A stretch of DNA of 64,000 nucleotides from Enterococcus_C asini_A (GTDB lineage: Bacteria; Bacillota; Bacilli; Lactobacillales; Enterococcaceae): assembly GCF_031928785.1 (NCBI RefSeq), contig NZ_JARQAL010000001.1; one strand, 5' to 3'. The notes below the pieces were generated by a model. That model ran no database searches. It was given only the letters and a program-made list of their open reading frames with translations, and had not been told where the DNA came from. Of the stretch, positions 50,701 through 58,774 are shown one piece after another. Positions within the stretch are counted from its first letter, which is position 1, and every line of letters starts with the position of its first letter. Made by a program: the position numbers and the translations under genes.

Positions 50701-51295
50701 TCTGGCGACAGGTGCGGATGTGAATATCTTTGTTATGGACAATGAATTGTATGCCAATACCGGTGGACAAATGTCTAAAGCAACTCCATCTTCTGCGATT
50801 GCCAAATTTGCGGCTGGCGGGAAGAAAACCAAGAAAAAAGACTTAGGAATGATGGCCATTGCCTATCAAGATGTTTATGTAGCACAAATTTCCTTAGAAG
50901 CTAATCCTGCTCAAGCGATGAAAGCTATTGTGGAAGCTGAATCTTATCCAGGACCATCTATCATTATTGGCTACACGCCATGTATCAATCATGGTATTAA
51001 AGGCGGTATGGGGAAATCGGCTGAAAATGCTAAAGCTGCAGTGGAATCAGGTTACTGGCAGTTGTATCGTTATGATCCACGCCTGAGAGAAAAAGGGAAA
51101 GATCCAATGCGAGTAGACTTCAAGAAAGCGGACTTCAATAAGATGACCGACTTTATGGAAACTCAAGTTCGTTTCTCTGCTTTGCGGAATATTAAAGACA
51201 GCAATGAAGAAGTGGATGAAATGCTAGATCAAACCGCTGTTGAACTGGAAGAACGTACCAAAGTTTACCGTGAGTTGGCTAGTTTAAAGAAATAA
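47759..51295 (+). CDS. nifJ: Pyruvate:ferredoxin (flavodoxin) oxidoreductase
   Basis: PFOR converts pyruvate and CoA to acetyl-CoA and CO2 and reduces ferredoxin or flavodoxin. The ATG at 47759 (1178 residues, normal size) follows AGAAGGGGTGA; the frame extends upstream without such a site. Domain I has YPITPSS (pyruvate/TPP pocket). Two ferredoxin-type motifs start at Cys695 (CTQCNECAFVCP) and with CTGCGLCAEVCP. The proximal cluster Cys are in C-A-G-C-G-E-T-P. The TPP motif is GDGWAYDIGY through N-E-L-Y-A-N-T-G-G-Q. It is the electron source for the neighbouring flavodoxin, Nfn and hydrogenase. Confidence 0.97.
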   Translation: MKKMKTMDGNTAAAYVSYAFTEVAAIYPITPSSTMAEVVDEWASVHEQKNIFGETVNLVEMQSEAGASGTVHGSLKTGVLTTTYTASQGLLLMIPNMFKIAGELLPTVFHVAARAVSTNALSIFGDHSDVMAARQTGFCMLAESTVQEVMDLSAVAHLASIEGSLPFMNFFDGFRTSHELQKIEVLDYEDLKEMVDQEALAEFRARGMNPNHPYVSGTAQNADIHFQQRETVNQFYDRIPAIVQKYMGKINELRGTNYDLTDYYGDPEATEVIISMGSASPTIQQTVNYLNAQGRKVGHLNVHLYRPFPAENILEKLPKNVERIAVLDRTKEPGSDGEPLLLDVQSILYRHTNRPIVIGGRYGIASKDVTPDQIIGVFDHLRLPAEQLKYRFTVGINDDVTHLSLPQTEILDLTNPTTFQAKFWGFGSDGTVGANKQAIKIIGNNTDMYAQAYFDYDSKKSGGLTVSHLRFGHQPILSTYNVEAADYIACHNASYIHQYDLLKGLKDGGTFLLNTVWDEERVHKNLPTHLKKYIAEHNINFYIINAMEISMAHGLGRRINTVCSAAFFEVTDMMDRATFLPLLKQEADAAYGKKSRKIVENNWAAIDATFENLIKVTVPAEWKDLVVPAPRIDTSEKPAYVQNILEPISRKEGDKLSVKDLMDNGMLAGAMPMGTAAYEKRGIALEVPEWIPDNCTQCNECAFVCPHAAIRPFLAEDDELEEAPAGFITRKMRGADGLEYRIQVSVEDCTGCGLCAEVCPAKEKALVMRPYEEQKEQAINWAFAMTLRQKANPLKKTSVKGSQFEQPLLEFSGACAGCGETPYIKLLTQLYGDRMMIANTTGCSSIWGASEPATPYTVNCEGKGPAWSNSLFEDNAEFGLGMYVANETKRKRLATAVEKVLATGKGTLATQELLQDWLDHVHEGEGTQQRAAKVTTMLKTETDPDFKALLAQEDMFAKPSQWIIGGDGWAYDIGYSGIDHVLATGADVNIFVMDNELYANTGGQMSKATPSSAIAKFAAGGKKTKKKDLGMMAIAYQDVYVAQISLEANPAQAMKAIVEAESYPGPSIIIGYTPCINHGIKGGMGKSAENAKAAVESGYWQLYRYDPRLREKGKDPMRVDFKKADFNKMTDFMETQVRFSALRNIKDSNEEVDEMLDQTAVELEERTKVYRELASLKK

Positions 51296-51304
51296 GACAT
51301 GAGT

Positions 51305-51353
51305 AAACGCCCCTTGAACGTGCTGGAAACAGCTTGTTCAAGGGGCGTTTTTT
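51305..51353. terminator. Terminator after the PFOR gene
   Basis: A 15-base stem containing ACGCCCCTTGAAC (51305-51319 with 51336-51350), then TTTTTTG; it also faces the convergent VOC gene. Confidence 0.92.
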
Positions 51354-51366
51354 GTAGATTAAGATG

Positions 51367-51747
51367 TTAATCTGTCGTTAATTCGATTAAATTGCCTTCA
51401 GGATCACTCATTAGGGATTCGTAATAGCCGTCTCCTGTTGTGCGAGGGCCGCTGTGTAAACGAAAGCCTGCTGTAACTAGTCGCTGAGTTAGAGAATCTA
51501 CATCGGCTTTGGAACCTACAGAAAGTGCCAGATGACCATAGCCTAGCCGCTCTGTCTGCAGGGCCGGCAAGTTGTCTTTGTGGCACAGTTCCAAGCGAGC
51601 GCCGGAGTCAAAGCTTAAGAAATAAGAACTAAAGCCAGTTTCGGGGTTGTGGTAACGGTCATTGGCCGTGGCATTAAAATAAGTTTGGTAAAATTCTTTC
51701 ATCAATTCTAAATCTGCTACCCAAAGTGCTGCGTGTTCAATTTTCAT
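51367..51747 (-). CDS. VOC superfamily protein (glyoxalase-like)
   Basis: The 126-residue protein has two beta-alpha-beta-beta-beta modules of the vicinal-oxygen-chelate fold. Likely metal ligands are His5 in I-E-H-A-A, Glu in R-L-E-L-C, His in G-Y-G-H-L-A and the C-terminal Glu of N-L-I-E-L. Members act as glyoxalases, dioxygenases or antibiotic-binding proteins; no specific role can be given. AAGGAGGATATTTT is a good ribosome-binding site. It follows rnhC by 19 bases on the same strand and is probably cotranscribed with it. Confidence 0.82.
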   Translation of the reverse strand: MKIEHAALWVADLELMKEFYQTYFNATANDRYHNPETGFSSYFLSFDSGARLELCHKDNLPALQTERLGYGHLALSVGSKADVDSLTQRLVTAGFRLHSGPRTTGDGYYESLMSDPEGNLIELTTD

Positions 51748-51766
51748 AAAATATCCTCCTTAATAC

Positions 51767-52699
51767 TCAAGACTTGGCTAAGTCTTGGGCTTTTTTTGTA
51801 TTGGCAAAGTGAAGCTTGGCATATTTGCCAAGTAAATCTAATCCGCCTTTTTGCAACAAGCGAGCAGCTACTTGGTCAGATTTGGCACCAGCTCCAGAAG
51901 GTAAGGTGATTCCTACTTCTTGACTACCTGTTGCTAAGGATTCCAAAAACTGGGCCCGACAAAGAATAGAAGCGGCGGCTACCGCAAGATGATATTGCTC
52001 GCCTTTTGTTATAAAGTGTAGTTTGTCAGTGACGGGATGTTTTTCTCCTTGCAAATACTTGCGGTACTTGGTTTCAGGCGTGAATTGATCAATTAAAATT
52101 CCTTCTGGCACCTCTGGGGCAATTTTTTGCAATAATAGATACAAGGCTTGATTGTGTAGCGCTACTTTCATATGCACAGCATTGTAGCGTGGTTGAATTT
52201 GATTGTATTTTTCAGCAGAGACGATTAATTTTTGAAAGGGTACTAGTTTTTCAATGGCTGGGGCTAATGTTCTGATTTGATCATCTGTGAGCATTTTTGA
52301 ATCTTTGACGCCTAATTTTTGTAATGGTGAAAGGTGGGCTTTATCGGCATAAACAGCACAGACCACCAAAGGACCAAAGTAACTGCCATTGCCCACTTCA
52401 TCAGAACCAATCACACTCCAAGTGGCAAAGTCTTTTGGCAAGGTGCTATTCTTTGGGCTAGTTTTTTTGCCAGCTTTAGAAACAGAAGGTTTGGCAAGAG
52501 TTGACCAGCGACTGGCTTCTTTTTCGGCATGATTGCCTTGAAACATGACCTTTCCGGAAGTATAGGCGGTGATCATGGTGCCATTTTTTTTGGCAGCAAA
52601 GGCGACATAAGGACTCTTTGGAGCAATGAGAAAGGCTTGGTAGTCGGTCTTTAATTTATCAATTTGGGCTTTATTTAAAGTGATGACAGATTGAGGCAT
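51767..52699 (-). CDS. rnhC: Ribonuclease HIII
   Basis: RNase HIII cuts RNA in RNA-DNA hybrids such as R-loops. The 310-residue product has the N-terminal TBP-like substrate-binding domain (about 1-85, with K-S-P-Y-V-A-F-A-A-K) and the RNase H fold with GSDEVGNGSYFGP, whose Asp100 and Glu101 are catalytic. Further acidic residues are in V-K-D-S-K and D-Q-F. It is divergent from zapA, the standard arrangement in Bacillus and Enterococcus. GGAAGAAAACC precedes the ATG. Confidence 0.95.
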   Translation of the reverse strand: MPQSVITLNKAQIDKLKTDYQAFLIAPKSPYVAFAAKKNGTMITAYTSGKVMFQGNHAEKEASRWSTLAKPSVSKAGKKTSPKNSTLPKDFATWSVIGSDEVGNGSYFGPLVVCAVYADKAHLSPLQKLGVKDSKMLTDDQIRTLAPAIEKLVPFQKLIVSAEKYNQIQPRYNAVHMKVALHNQALYLLLQKIAPEVPEGILIDQFTPETKYRKYLQGEKHPVTDKLHFITKGEQYHLAVAAASILCRAQFLESLATGSQEVGITLPSGAGAKSDQVAARLLQKGGLDLLGKYAKLHFANTKKAQDLAKS

Positions 52700-52732
52700 G
52701 GTTTTCTTCCTTTATGAGTTGATTTCAACTTT

Positions 52733-52738
52733 AGTGTA
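52733..52738 (-). promoter_or_regulatory. Candidate extended -10 for rnhC
   Basis: TGC-TACACT on the minus strand lies 34 bases before the rnhC start; the -35 (TTCATT) is poor. Confidence 0.4.
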
Positions 52739-52808
52739 GCATAGAACTTTCACCGAATGAAAATAGAACTGTAAATTTCTAAGAATCTTGTACACAATGA
52801 GATAAACG

Positions 52809-52837
52809 TGGAAATTTTACTGGTTTTATCCTATAAT
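52809..52837 (+). promoter_or_regulatory. Promoter of zapA
   Basis: TGGAAA (52809-52814) and a perfect TATAAT (52832-52837), 17-base spacer; leader near 70 bases. Confidence 0.65.
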
Positions 52838-52909
52838 GAATTGTGTTTGCCCATGCCTAGATCATGGGCAGTGTACTTTGAAACAGTTATCAGAGGGGGA
52901 CAGGGTGCC

Positions 52910-53350
52910 ATGCCTGCAGCAAAAAAACGGTACAAGGCGGTCATCAATAATCGGACTTATACCATTATCGGCCGGGAATCAAGCCAACACATGGATATGG
53001 TGACAAAACTGGTAAACGATCAGTTAAAAGAAATCAAAGGACTGTCTGCCTCAATCAATGCAGAAGACGGAGCGATTCTTGTAGCAATTAACGCCATTAG
53101 CGATCAATTAAAGAAACAAGAAGAGTTATTGAAGCTTCAAAAGAAAAATCGAGAGTTAAAAGAGCAAGCTCAAAAGGCGAATGAACTGTCCAATCGATTA
53201 AAGCGTATCGAAGCCATTGAAGCCGAGGCCAAGCAAGTTTTAGAACAAACTGGGCGGGGTGATGTGGAGATTTCCAACCATTTGGAAGCCCAACAGATTT
53301 TAAACGAGCATCGAAAACAAGAAATTAAAGGACGAACGCCACAAGAATAA
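52910..53350 (+). CDS. zapA: Cell division protein ZapA
   Basis: ZapA bundles FtsZ filaments at the division site. The ATG at 52910 follows AGAGGGGGA; an upstream in-frame ATG at 52808 lies before the -10 and is not used. The 146-residue product has the ZapA head (Y-K-A-V-I-N-N-R-T-Y-T-I-I-G near 7-20) and a long helix (about 60-146) rich in Lys, Glu and Gln, which should form a coiled coil. Bacillus ZapA is about 85 residues, so the C-terminal extension is notable. cvpA follows. Confidence 0.85.
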   Translation: MPAAKKRYKAVINNRTYTIIGRESSQHMDMVTKLVNDQLKEIKGLSASINAEDGAILVAINAISDQLKKQEELLKLQKKNRELKEQAQKANELSNRLKRIEAIEAEAKQVLEQTGRGDVEISNHLEAQQILNEHRKQEIKGRTPQE

Positions 53351-53396
53351 GTAATTTTCATAGAGTAGCAAGTAGGATTTGAGAAAGGAACGTTGT

Positions 53397-53945
53397 ATGT
53401 TTGGTTTAATTATTTTTCTGCTGCTAGCGATCTCCTTTTATGTGGGAGGTAGGCGAGGCGCGCCACTGCAGTTGATGTATTTTGTCGGTTACTTTATCGC
53501 TTTTTTAGTGGCCGGAAACGGCTATCGAGCGCTAGCTGAAAAAATTGATCTCTATATTCCCTACCTTTCTGTGACTCAGGACTCAGAAATGGTCTTTTAT
53601 TCCCAAGAAGTTTCTTTGGATTTGGATAAGGCTTATTATGCGGCGGTAGCGTTTATACTGATTTTATTTGTGGGCTGGCTAGTGGTGAAGTTTATTGGGA
53701 TTTTTATGTACAATTTACGTTTTAAACGTTTAACTGCCAATAAAGATTGGTTGATTGGTGGAATTTTAAGCATGTTAACCACCTATATTGTGATCTTCAT
53801 GCTTTTGACGGTTTTGGCCATGCTTCCTTTGGCAACCATTCAAAATCTATTTCGAGAGAGTGCTGTGGCTAGAGCAATCGTCGAGCATTCGCTATTTTTG
53901 ACCAATTTCTTTGAAAAAATTTGGGTTACTAATATCCTTTCATAG
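53397..53945 (+). CDS. CvpA family membrane protein
   Basis: The ATG at 53397 is preferred over a TTG at 53379, because AAAGGA lies 8 bases upstream. The 182-residue protein has four hydrophobic segments (about 2-16, 24-40, 76-100, 118-142) as in the CvpA/colicin V production family. It is found between zapA and mutS2 in Firmicutes. Its molecular role is uncertain; E. coli CvpA affects envelope stability and purF expression. Confidence 0.85.
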   Translation: MFGLIIFLLLAISFYVGGRRGAPLQLMYFVGYFIAFLVAGNGYRALAEKIDLYIPYLSVTQDSEMVFYSQEVSLDLDKAYYAAVAFILILFVGWLVVKFIGIFMYNLRFKRLTANKDWLIGGILSMLTTYIVIFMLLTVLAMLPLATIQNLFRESAVARAIVEHSLFLTNFFEKIWVTNILS

Positions 53946-53953
53946 CATTAACC

Positions 53954-54006
53954 AGGACGGAACAATGCGCCGAATGCTAGCGGCCGGCTTGTTCCTCCTT
54001 TTTTTA
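53954..54006 (+). terminator. Terminator between cvpA and mutS2
   Basis: AGGACGGAACAA pairs with TTGTTCCTCCT with an inner GCGCCG/CGGC helix; a T-run follows. mutS2 starts within 30 bases, so some read-through is expected. Confidence 0.75.
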
Positions 54007-54032
54007 CGAAAACAATGAAGTAGGTGACGAAT

Positions 54033-56396
54033 ATGAATGAACGTATTTTGCAAACGCTAGAGTTTGATGCTGTAAAAAATAAAATAGCCAACTACTTGGT
54101 GACAGAACCCGGTCAGGAAAGCTTAGCCGCTTTGATTCCTTCGACTGATCCGGAAGAAGTCAGTCAGTGGTTAGCTGAAACTAAAGATGGTTTGAAAATT
54201 CAACGGTTACGCGGGGGGATTCCTTTACCCAAAATCGAAAACATTCGCCCACAAATGAAGCGAATTGAGATTGGGGCGGATTTAAATGGGCTGGAGTTGG
54301 CCCAAGTAACCCGAGTTTTGACCACCACTAATGAATTGAACCGCTTTTTTGATGATTTGGCAGATGCTGAGATTGAACTGGCGTATTTATATGATTGGCA
54401 AAAACAGCTGGTGAATTTACCAGAGCTGACTAGACAATTAAAAACCGCCATTGATGAAGATGGGCGAGTGACCGATAAAGCTTCACCGGAATTGCGGATT
54501 ATCCGCAATAATATTCGCCGTAGTGAACAGACCATTCGAGAACAATTGGACGGTTTAATTCGAGGAGGCAATGCTAAATACTTAAGCGATACCATTGTCA
54601 CCATGCGAAATGATCGCTATGTCATTCCTGTGAAACAAGAATATCGAGGAGTCTTTGGTGGCGTCGTTCACGATCAAAGTGCTTCTGGACAAACCTTGTT
54701 TATTGAGCCAAAACAAATTGTGGATTCGAACAATCGCCTTCGAAGCCATCAAATTGCAGAACGAAATGAGATTACCCGGATTTTAGCAGAACTATCTGCG
54801 GCTTTAGTCCCTCATCGCCGGGACATTTTGCACAATGCCACGGTAATCGGTCAATTGGACTTTATCAATGGCAAAGCTCGTTATGGTAAAGAATTACGCT
54901 GTGTGGTGCCGGCGGTTAGTTTGGAAAATCATGTAGCGTTTAAAGCGGCTCGCCATCCATTAATCGACCAAGATAAAGTAGTGGCTAATGATATTGTGAT
55001 TGGACAAGACTATCAAGCAGTCGTGATTACCGGCCCCAATACTGGTGGGAAAACCATTACCTTGAAAACGTTAGGCTTACTGCAATTGATGGGACAGGCA
55101 GGATTGCCATTGCCAGTAGCGGAAGAAAGTGTGATGGGGATTTTTACTGAGGTATTTGCCGATATTGGGGATGAACAATCCATTGAGCAAAACTTGTCTA
55201 CTTTTTCTTCTCATATGACGAATATCGTCTCGATTTTGAAAAAAGTGGATGAACATAGCTTAGTCTTATTTGATGAATTGGGAGCTGGGACGGATCCTCA
55301 AGAAGGGGCAGCGTTGGCCATTGCCATTTTAGATGAGATTGGCGCGCGCTCTGCCTATGTGATGGCTACCACTCACTATCCAGAGTTGAAAATCTACGGG
55401 TATAATCGTCCCAATACAATCAATGCTTCCATGGAATTTGATGTGGACACGCTAAGTCCTACGTTCCGCTTATTGATTGGTGTGCCGGGGCGTTCCAATG
55501 CTTTTGAAATCTCGAAACGTTTGGGCTTAGACAGTCAGATTATTGATTCTGCCAAGGCAATTATTGACGGCGAAAGCCAAGACTTAAATGAGATGATTGC
55601 TGATTTAGAAAACCGCCGCAAAATGACAGAAACGGAATATTTGGAACTGCGGCATCATGTTACAGAAGCGGAAAAACTCCACAAAGATTTGGAAGAAGCC
55701 TACAGTTATTTCTTTGAAGAACGAGAAAAAGAAATGGCTAAAGCCAAACAAAAGGCCAATCAATTGGTCGAAGAAGCCCAGACAGAAGCAGAAGAAGTTA
55801 TTTCTGATTTGCGGAAAATGCAATTAGCCGGGGGCCAAACCAAGGTCAAAGAACATGAGTTAATTGATGCCAAAAGCCGCTTAAATGACTTGCATCAAGA
55901 AGAACATCTGCAAAAAAATAAAGTCTTGAAAAAGGCCAAAGCCGCTAAGAAATTAAAAGCTGGTGATGAAGTTATGGTAACTTCTTACGGTCAGCGAGGA
56001 ACATTGATTCAAAATGTAGGAAAAGGTCAATGGCAGGTTCAGTTAGGTATTTTGAAGATGACATTGCCAGAAGCGGACTTGCAAGTGGTAGCCCCTGCTA
56101 AAGAGGCCCCAACCCGCATTGTGAGCACGTTGCGTTCCAGTAATGAGTCTCATGTGTCTACGCAATTAGATCTCCGAGGCAAACGCTATGAAGAAGCCTT
56201 AAATGAAGTGGATCAATACTTGGATGCGGCGATTTTAGCCGGTTATGCCCAAGTGACCATCGTTCACGGTAAAGGTACAGGAGCTTTACGCCAAGGCATC
56301 ACTGAGTATTTAAAAAATCATTCCAGTGTGGCAAGCTTTGGCTTTGCGCCGGCCAATCAAGGAGGCAATGGGGCGACCATTGTGAAATTTAAATAA
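54033..56396 (+). CDS. mutS2: MutS2 (RqcU), Smr-domain ATPase
   Basis: MutS2 was first linked to suppression of recombination and later to splitting collided ribosomes (RqcU, family knowledge). The ATG at 54033 (787 residues) follows TAGGTGA. Domains: MutS-like core and lever (about 1-300), ATPase with Walker A GPNTGGKT (334-341) and Walker B L-V-L-F-D-E-L-G-A-G, a coiled coil (about 510-630), a KOW-like patch (A-G-D-E-V-M-V-T) and a C-terminal Smr nuclease domain with LDLRGKRYEEAL and HGKGTGALR. Confidence 0.95.
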   Translation: MNERILQTLEFDAVKNKIANYLVTEPGQESLAALIPSTDPEEVSQWLAETKDGLKIQRLRGGIPLPKIENIRPQMKRIEIGADLNGLELAQVTRVLTTTNELNRFFDDLADAEIELAYLYDWQKQLVNLPELTRQLKTAIDEDGRVTDKASPELRIIRNNIRRSEQTIREQLDGLIRGGNAKYLSDTIVTMRNDRYVIPVKQEYRGVFGGVVHDQSASGQTLFIEPKQIVDSNNRLRSHQIAERNEITRILAELSAALVPHRRDILHNATVIGQLDFINGKARYGKELRCVVPAVSLENHVAFKAARHPLIDQDKVVANDIVIGQDYQAVVITGPNTGGKTITLKTLGLLQLMGQAGLPLPVAEESVMGIFTEVFADIGDEQSIEQNLSTFSSHMTNIVSILKKVDEHSLVLFDELGAGTDPQEGAALAIAILDEIGARSAYVMATTHYPELKIYGYNRPNTINASMEFDVDTLSPTFRLLIGVPGRSNAFEISKRLGLDSQIIDSAKAIIDGESQDLNEMIADLENRRKMTETEYLELRHHVTEAEKLHKDLEEAYSYFFEEREKEMAKAKQKANQLVEEAQTEAEEVISDLRKMQLAGGQTKVKEHELIDAKSRLNDLHQEEHLQKNKVLKKAKAAKKLKAGDEVMVTSYGQRGTLIQNVGKGQWQVQLGILKMTLPEADLQVVAPAKEAPTRIVSTLRSSNESHVSTQLDLRGKRYEEALNEVDQYLDAAILAGYAQVTIVHGKGTGALRQGITEYLKNHSSVASFGFAPANQGGNGATIVKFK

Positions 56397-56428
56397 CGAG
56401 ATGCCAAGGTTAAACTTTATTTAGAAAT

Positions 56429-56480
56429 CTTACAAAGTGTAAGCAATTAAATTTTCAATCATTTCAATGCGTGCTATAAT
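56429..56480 (+). promoter_or_regulatory. trxA promoter with upstream palindrome
   Basis: TGC-TATAAT (56475-56480) is a consensus extended -10 with a weak -35 (TTTTCA, 56452-56457). CTTACA-AAG-TGTAAG (56429-56443) is a palindrome ending in AGCA at 56442-56445, about 44 bases before the start site. An AGCA there is where the stress regulator Spx acts on trxA in Bacillus (inference). Confidence 0.6.
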
Positions 56481-56509
56481 CGCTTTAGAAATGAATTGGA
56501 GGGTTTTTT

Positions 56510-56824
56510 ATGTCAAAAGCAATTACAGATGCAACATTTTCTGCCGAAACAGATAACGGCTTGGTTTTAATTGATTTCTGGGCAACTTGGTGTGGTCCTT
56601 GTCGGATGCAAGCACCGATTTTAGATCAATTAGCCAACGAGTACGAAGAAGACGAACTAAAAATCGTTAAAATGGATGTGGATGAAAATCCAGAAACCCC
56701 AAGTCAATTTGGGATTATGTCCATTCCTACTTTGTTGTTGAAAAAAGATGGCGAAGTTGTGGAAAAAGTTGTGGGTGTTCATACAAAAGAACAGTTGCAA
56801 CAATTAGTGCAAGCACATTTATAA
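56510..56824 (+). CDS. trxA: Thioredoxin
   Basis: The 104-residue product has the active site WCGPC (Cys28 and Cys31), the buried Asp in I-D-F-W-A and the cis-Pro of M-S-I-P-T. It reduces protein disulfides with electrons from thioredoxin reductase. TTGGAGGGTTTTTT precedes the ATG. It has its own promoter, and its position between mutS2 and uvrC is conserved. Confidence 0.97.
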   Translation: MSKAITDATFSAETDNGLVLIDFWATWCGPCRMQAPILDQLANEYEEDELKIVKMDVDENPETPSQFGIMSIPTLLLKKDGEVVEKVVGVHTKEQLQQLVQAHL

Positions 56825-56830
56825 AATGAC

Positions 56831-56894
56831 AAACTGCTAATCATAGCAGTTACTGACTAGCCCGGTTTTTTCTCCCTAGAGAAGAGACCGGGCT
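56831..56894 (+). terminator. Tandem hairpins after trxA
   Basis: AACTGCTA-ATCA-TAGCAGTT (56831-56850) is followed by AGCCCGG / CCGGGCT (56859-56865 with 56888-56894), whose loop holds a T-run and TCTC/GAGA. Terminator-like though the U-run lies within the second hairpin. Confidence 0.55.
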
Positions 56895-56927
56895 GGATCT
56901 TTGTATACATAGCAAGGAGGACCGCTT

Positions 56928-58715
56928 GTGAACGAAAGAATCAAAAATAAACTAGCCTTGTTACCGGATCAGCCGGGCTGTTATTTGATGAAGGATAAAA
57001 ATGGTACGATTATTTATGTCGGAAAGGCTAAAATCTTAAAAAATCGAGTGCGGTCCTATTTTACCGGCAGTCACAACACGAAGACTGAGCGTTTGGTTTC
57101 AGAAATTGTGGATTTTGAATACATCGTAACTGAATCGAATATTGAAGCCTTGTTACTAGAAATCAACTTGATTAAGAAAAATGATCCGAAATACAACATC
57201 ATGTTAAAGGATGATAAGACCTATCCTTTTATTAAAATCACCAACGAAGAATTTCCCCGCTTGTTGATTACTCGGAAAGTTTTAAAGGATAAGGCTTATT
57301 ATTTCGGTCCTTATCCCGATGTAGGGGCAGCCAATGAAACTAAGAAATTATTGGACCGGCTTTTTCCTTTACGTAAATGTAAGGTATTGCCTAAAGAAGT
57401 CTGTCTTTATTACCACATGGGGCAGTGTTTGGCTCCTTGTGTCTTCCAAATTCCTAAAGACACCTATCCCGAAATGGTCAAAGAGATTAAACAATTTCTA
57501 AATGGCGGTCACAGCCAGATTCAAGAGGACTTGACTGAGAAAATGGAGTCGGCTGCGGCTGCCATGGATTTTGAAAAAGCAGCGGAGTATCGAGATCAAA
57601 TTCGCGCCATTGAAACCGTGATGACCCGACAAAAGATGACCCAAACCGACCATATGGATCGAGACGTGTTTGGTTATGCAGTGGACAAAGGTTGGATGTG
57701 TGTGCAAGTCTTCTTTGTGCGCCAAGGAAAGTTAATCGAGCGAGACGTGTCAATTTTTCCTTTTTACAATGAAGCCCCAGAAGATTTCCTAACCTATATC
57801 GGGCAGTTTTACCAAGAAAATCAGCACTTTATCCCTAAAGAAGTCTTGATTCCTGATGATATCGATCAAGCCTCTGTGGAAGCAATGCTAGCTACGAAAA
57901 TTTTGCAACCAAAACGAGGAGAAAAGAAAAAATTAGTGGAATTAGCCGGAAAAAATGCTCGAGTAGCGTTAAAAGAGAAGTTCCAGTTAATTGAGCGCAA
58001 AGAAGAACGAACCATTGGAGCAGTGGAAAAACTAGGCAACGCTATGAATATCCCAACGCCAGTGCGCATTGAAGCCTTTGATAACTCCAATATTCAAGGG
58101 ACTGATCCTGTTTCGGCCATGGTAGTTTTTATTGATGGCCGTCCGGCAAAGAATGAATACCGAAAATACAAAATCAAAACCGTGAAAGGTCCTGACGACT
58201 ATGCCTCCATGCGGGAAGTCATTTATCGTCGCTATGCGCGAGTGTTAAAAGACGGCTTGGCTTTTCCCGATTTAATCGTAATCGATGGTGGCAAAGGACA
58301 AGTGGACGTGGCTCGAGATGTCTTGGAAAATCAGTTGGGTTTGGATATTCCCATTGCTGGTCTGGCAAAAAATGACAAACACAAGACTAGCGAACTCTTA
58401 TTTGGGCCGGAACTTGCGGTGATTCCTTTGGAGCGCAACTCTCCGGAATTTTTCTTATTGCAACGAATTCAAGACGAAGTTCACCGTTTTGCCATTACTT
58501 TCCATCGCCAACTTCGGAGTAAAAATAGTTTTTCTTCTAAACTGGATGGGGTACCAGGCCTTGGTCCAAAACGGAAAAAAACCTTGTTGAAAGAATTTAA
58601 ATCGCTAAAAAATATTCAAGCTGCTACTTTAGAAGAAATCCATCAATTGGGTATCCCTTTAAATGTGGCGGAAGCAGTGAAAGCGACACTGGCTAGTGAC
58701 CAAGAGAAAAAATAG
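56928..58715 (+). CDS. uvrC: Excinuclease ABC subunit C
   Basis: UvrC makes both cuts in nucleotide excision repair. The 595-residue product starts with GTG after AAGGAGGACC. It has a GIY-YIG nuclease domain (P-G-C-Y-L-M-K and I-I-Y-V-G-K-A), a Cys-rich linker (C-L-Y-Y-H-M-G-Q-C-L-A-P-C), a UVR helix pair near 200-235 for UvrB, the RNase H-like nuclease with I-D-G-G-K-G-Q and a C-terminal HhH pair (V-P-G-L-G-P-K-R-K). Normal length. Confidence 0.96.
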   Translation: MNERIKNKLALLPDQPGCYLMKDKNGTIIYVGKAKILKNRVRSYFTGSHNTKTERLVSEIVDFEYIVTESNIEALLLEINLIKKNDPKYNIMLKDDKTYPFIKITNEEFPRLLITRKVLKDKAYYFGPYPDVGAANETKKLLDRLFPLRKCKVLPKEVCLYYHMGQCLAPCVFQIPKDTYPEMVKEIKQFLNGGHSQIQEDLTEKMESAAAAMDFEKAAEYRDQIRAIETVMTRQKMTQTDHMDRDVFGYAVDKGWMCVQVFFVRQGKLIERDVSIFPFYNEAPEDFLTYIGQFYQENQHFIPKEVLIPDDIDQASVEAMLATKILQPKRGEKKKLVELAGKNARVALKEKFQLIERKEERTIGAVEKLGNAMNIPTPVRIEAFDNSNIQGTDPVSAMVVFIDGRPAKNEYRKYKIKTVKGPDDYASMREVIYRRYARVLKDGLAFPDLIVIDGGKGQVDVARDVLENQLGLDIPIAGLAKNDKHKTSELLFGPELAVIPLERNSPEFFLLQRIQDEVHRFAITFHRQLRSKNSFSSKLDGVPGLGPKRKKTLLKEFKSLKNIQAATLEEIHQLGIPLNVAEAVKATLASDQEKK

Positions 58716-58723
58716 TTATTTAC

Positions 58724-58756
58724 GAAGGCTGTCATTTGTAGCAGCCTTCTTTTTTA
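58724..58756 (+). terminator. Terminator after uvrC
   Basis: GAAGGCTG / CAGCCTTC (58724-58731 with 58742-58749) and seven T. Confidence 0.9.
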
Positions 58757-58774
58757 TAGACTTGGTTTATTAGA

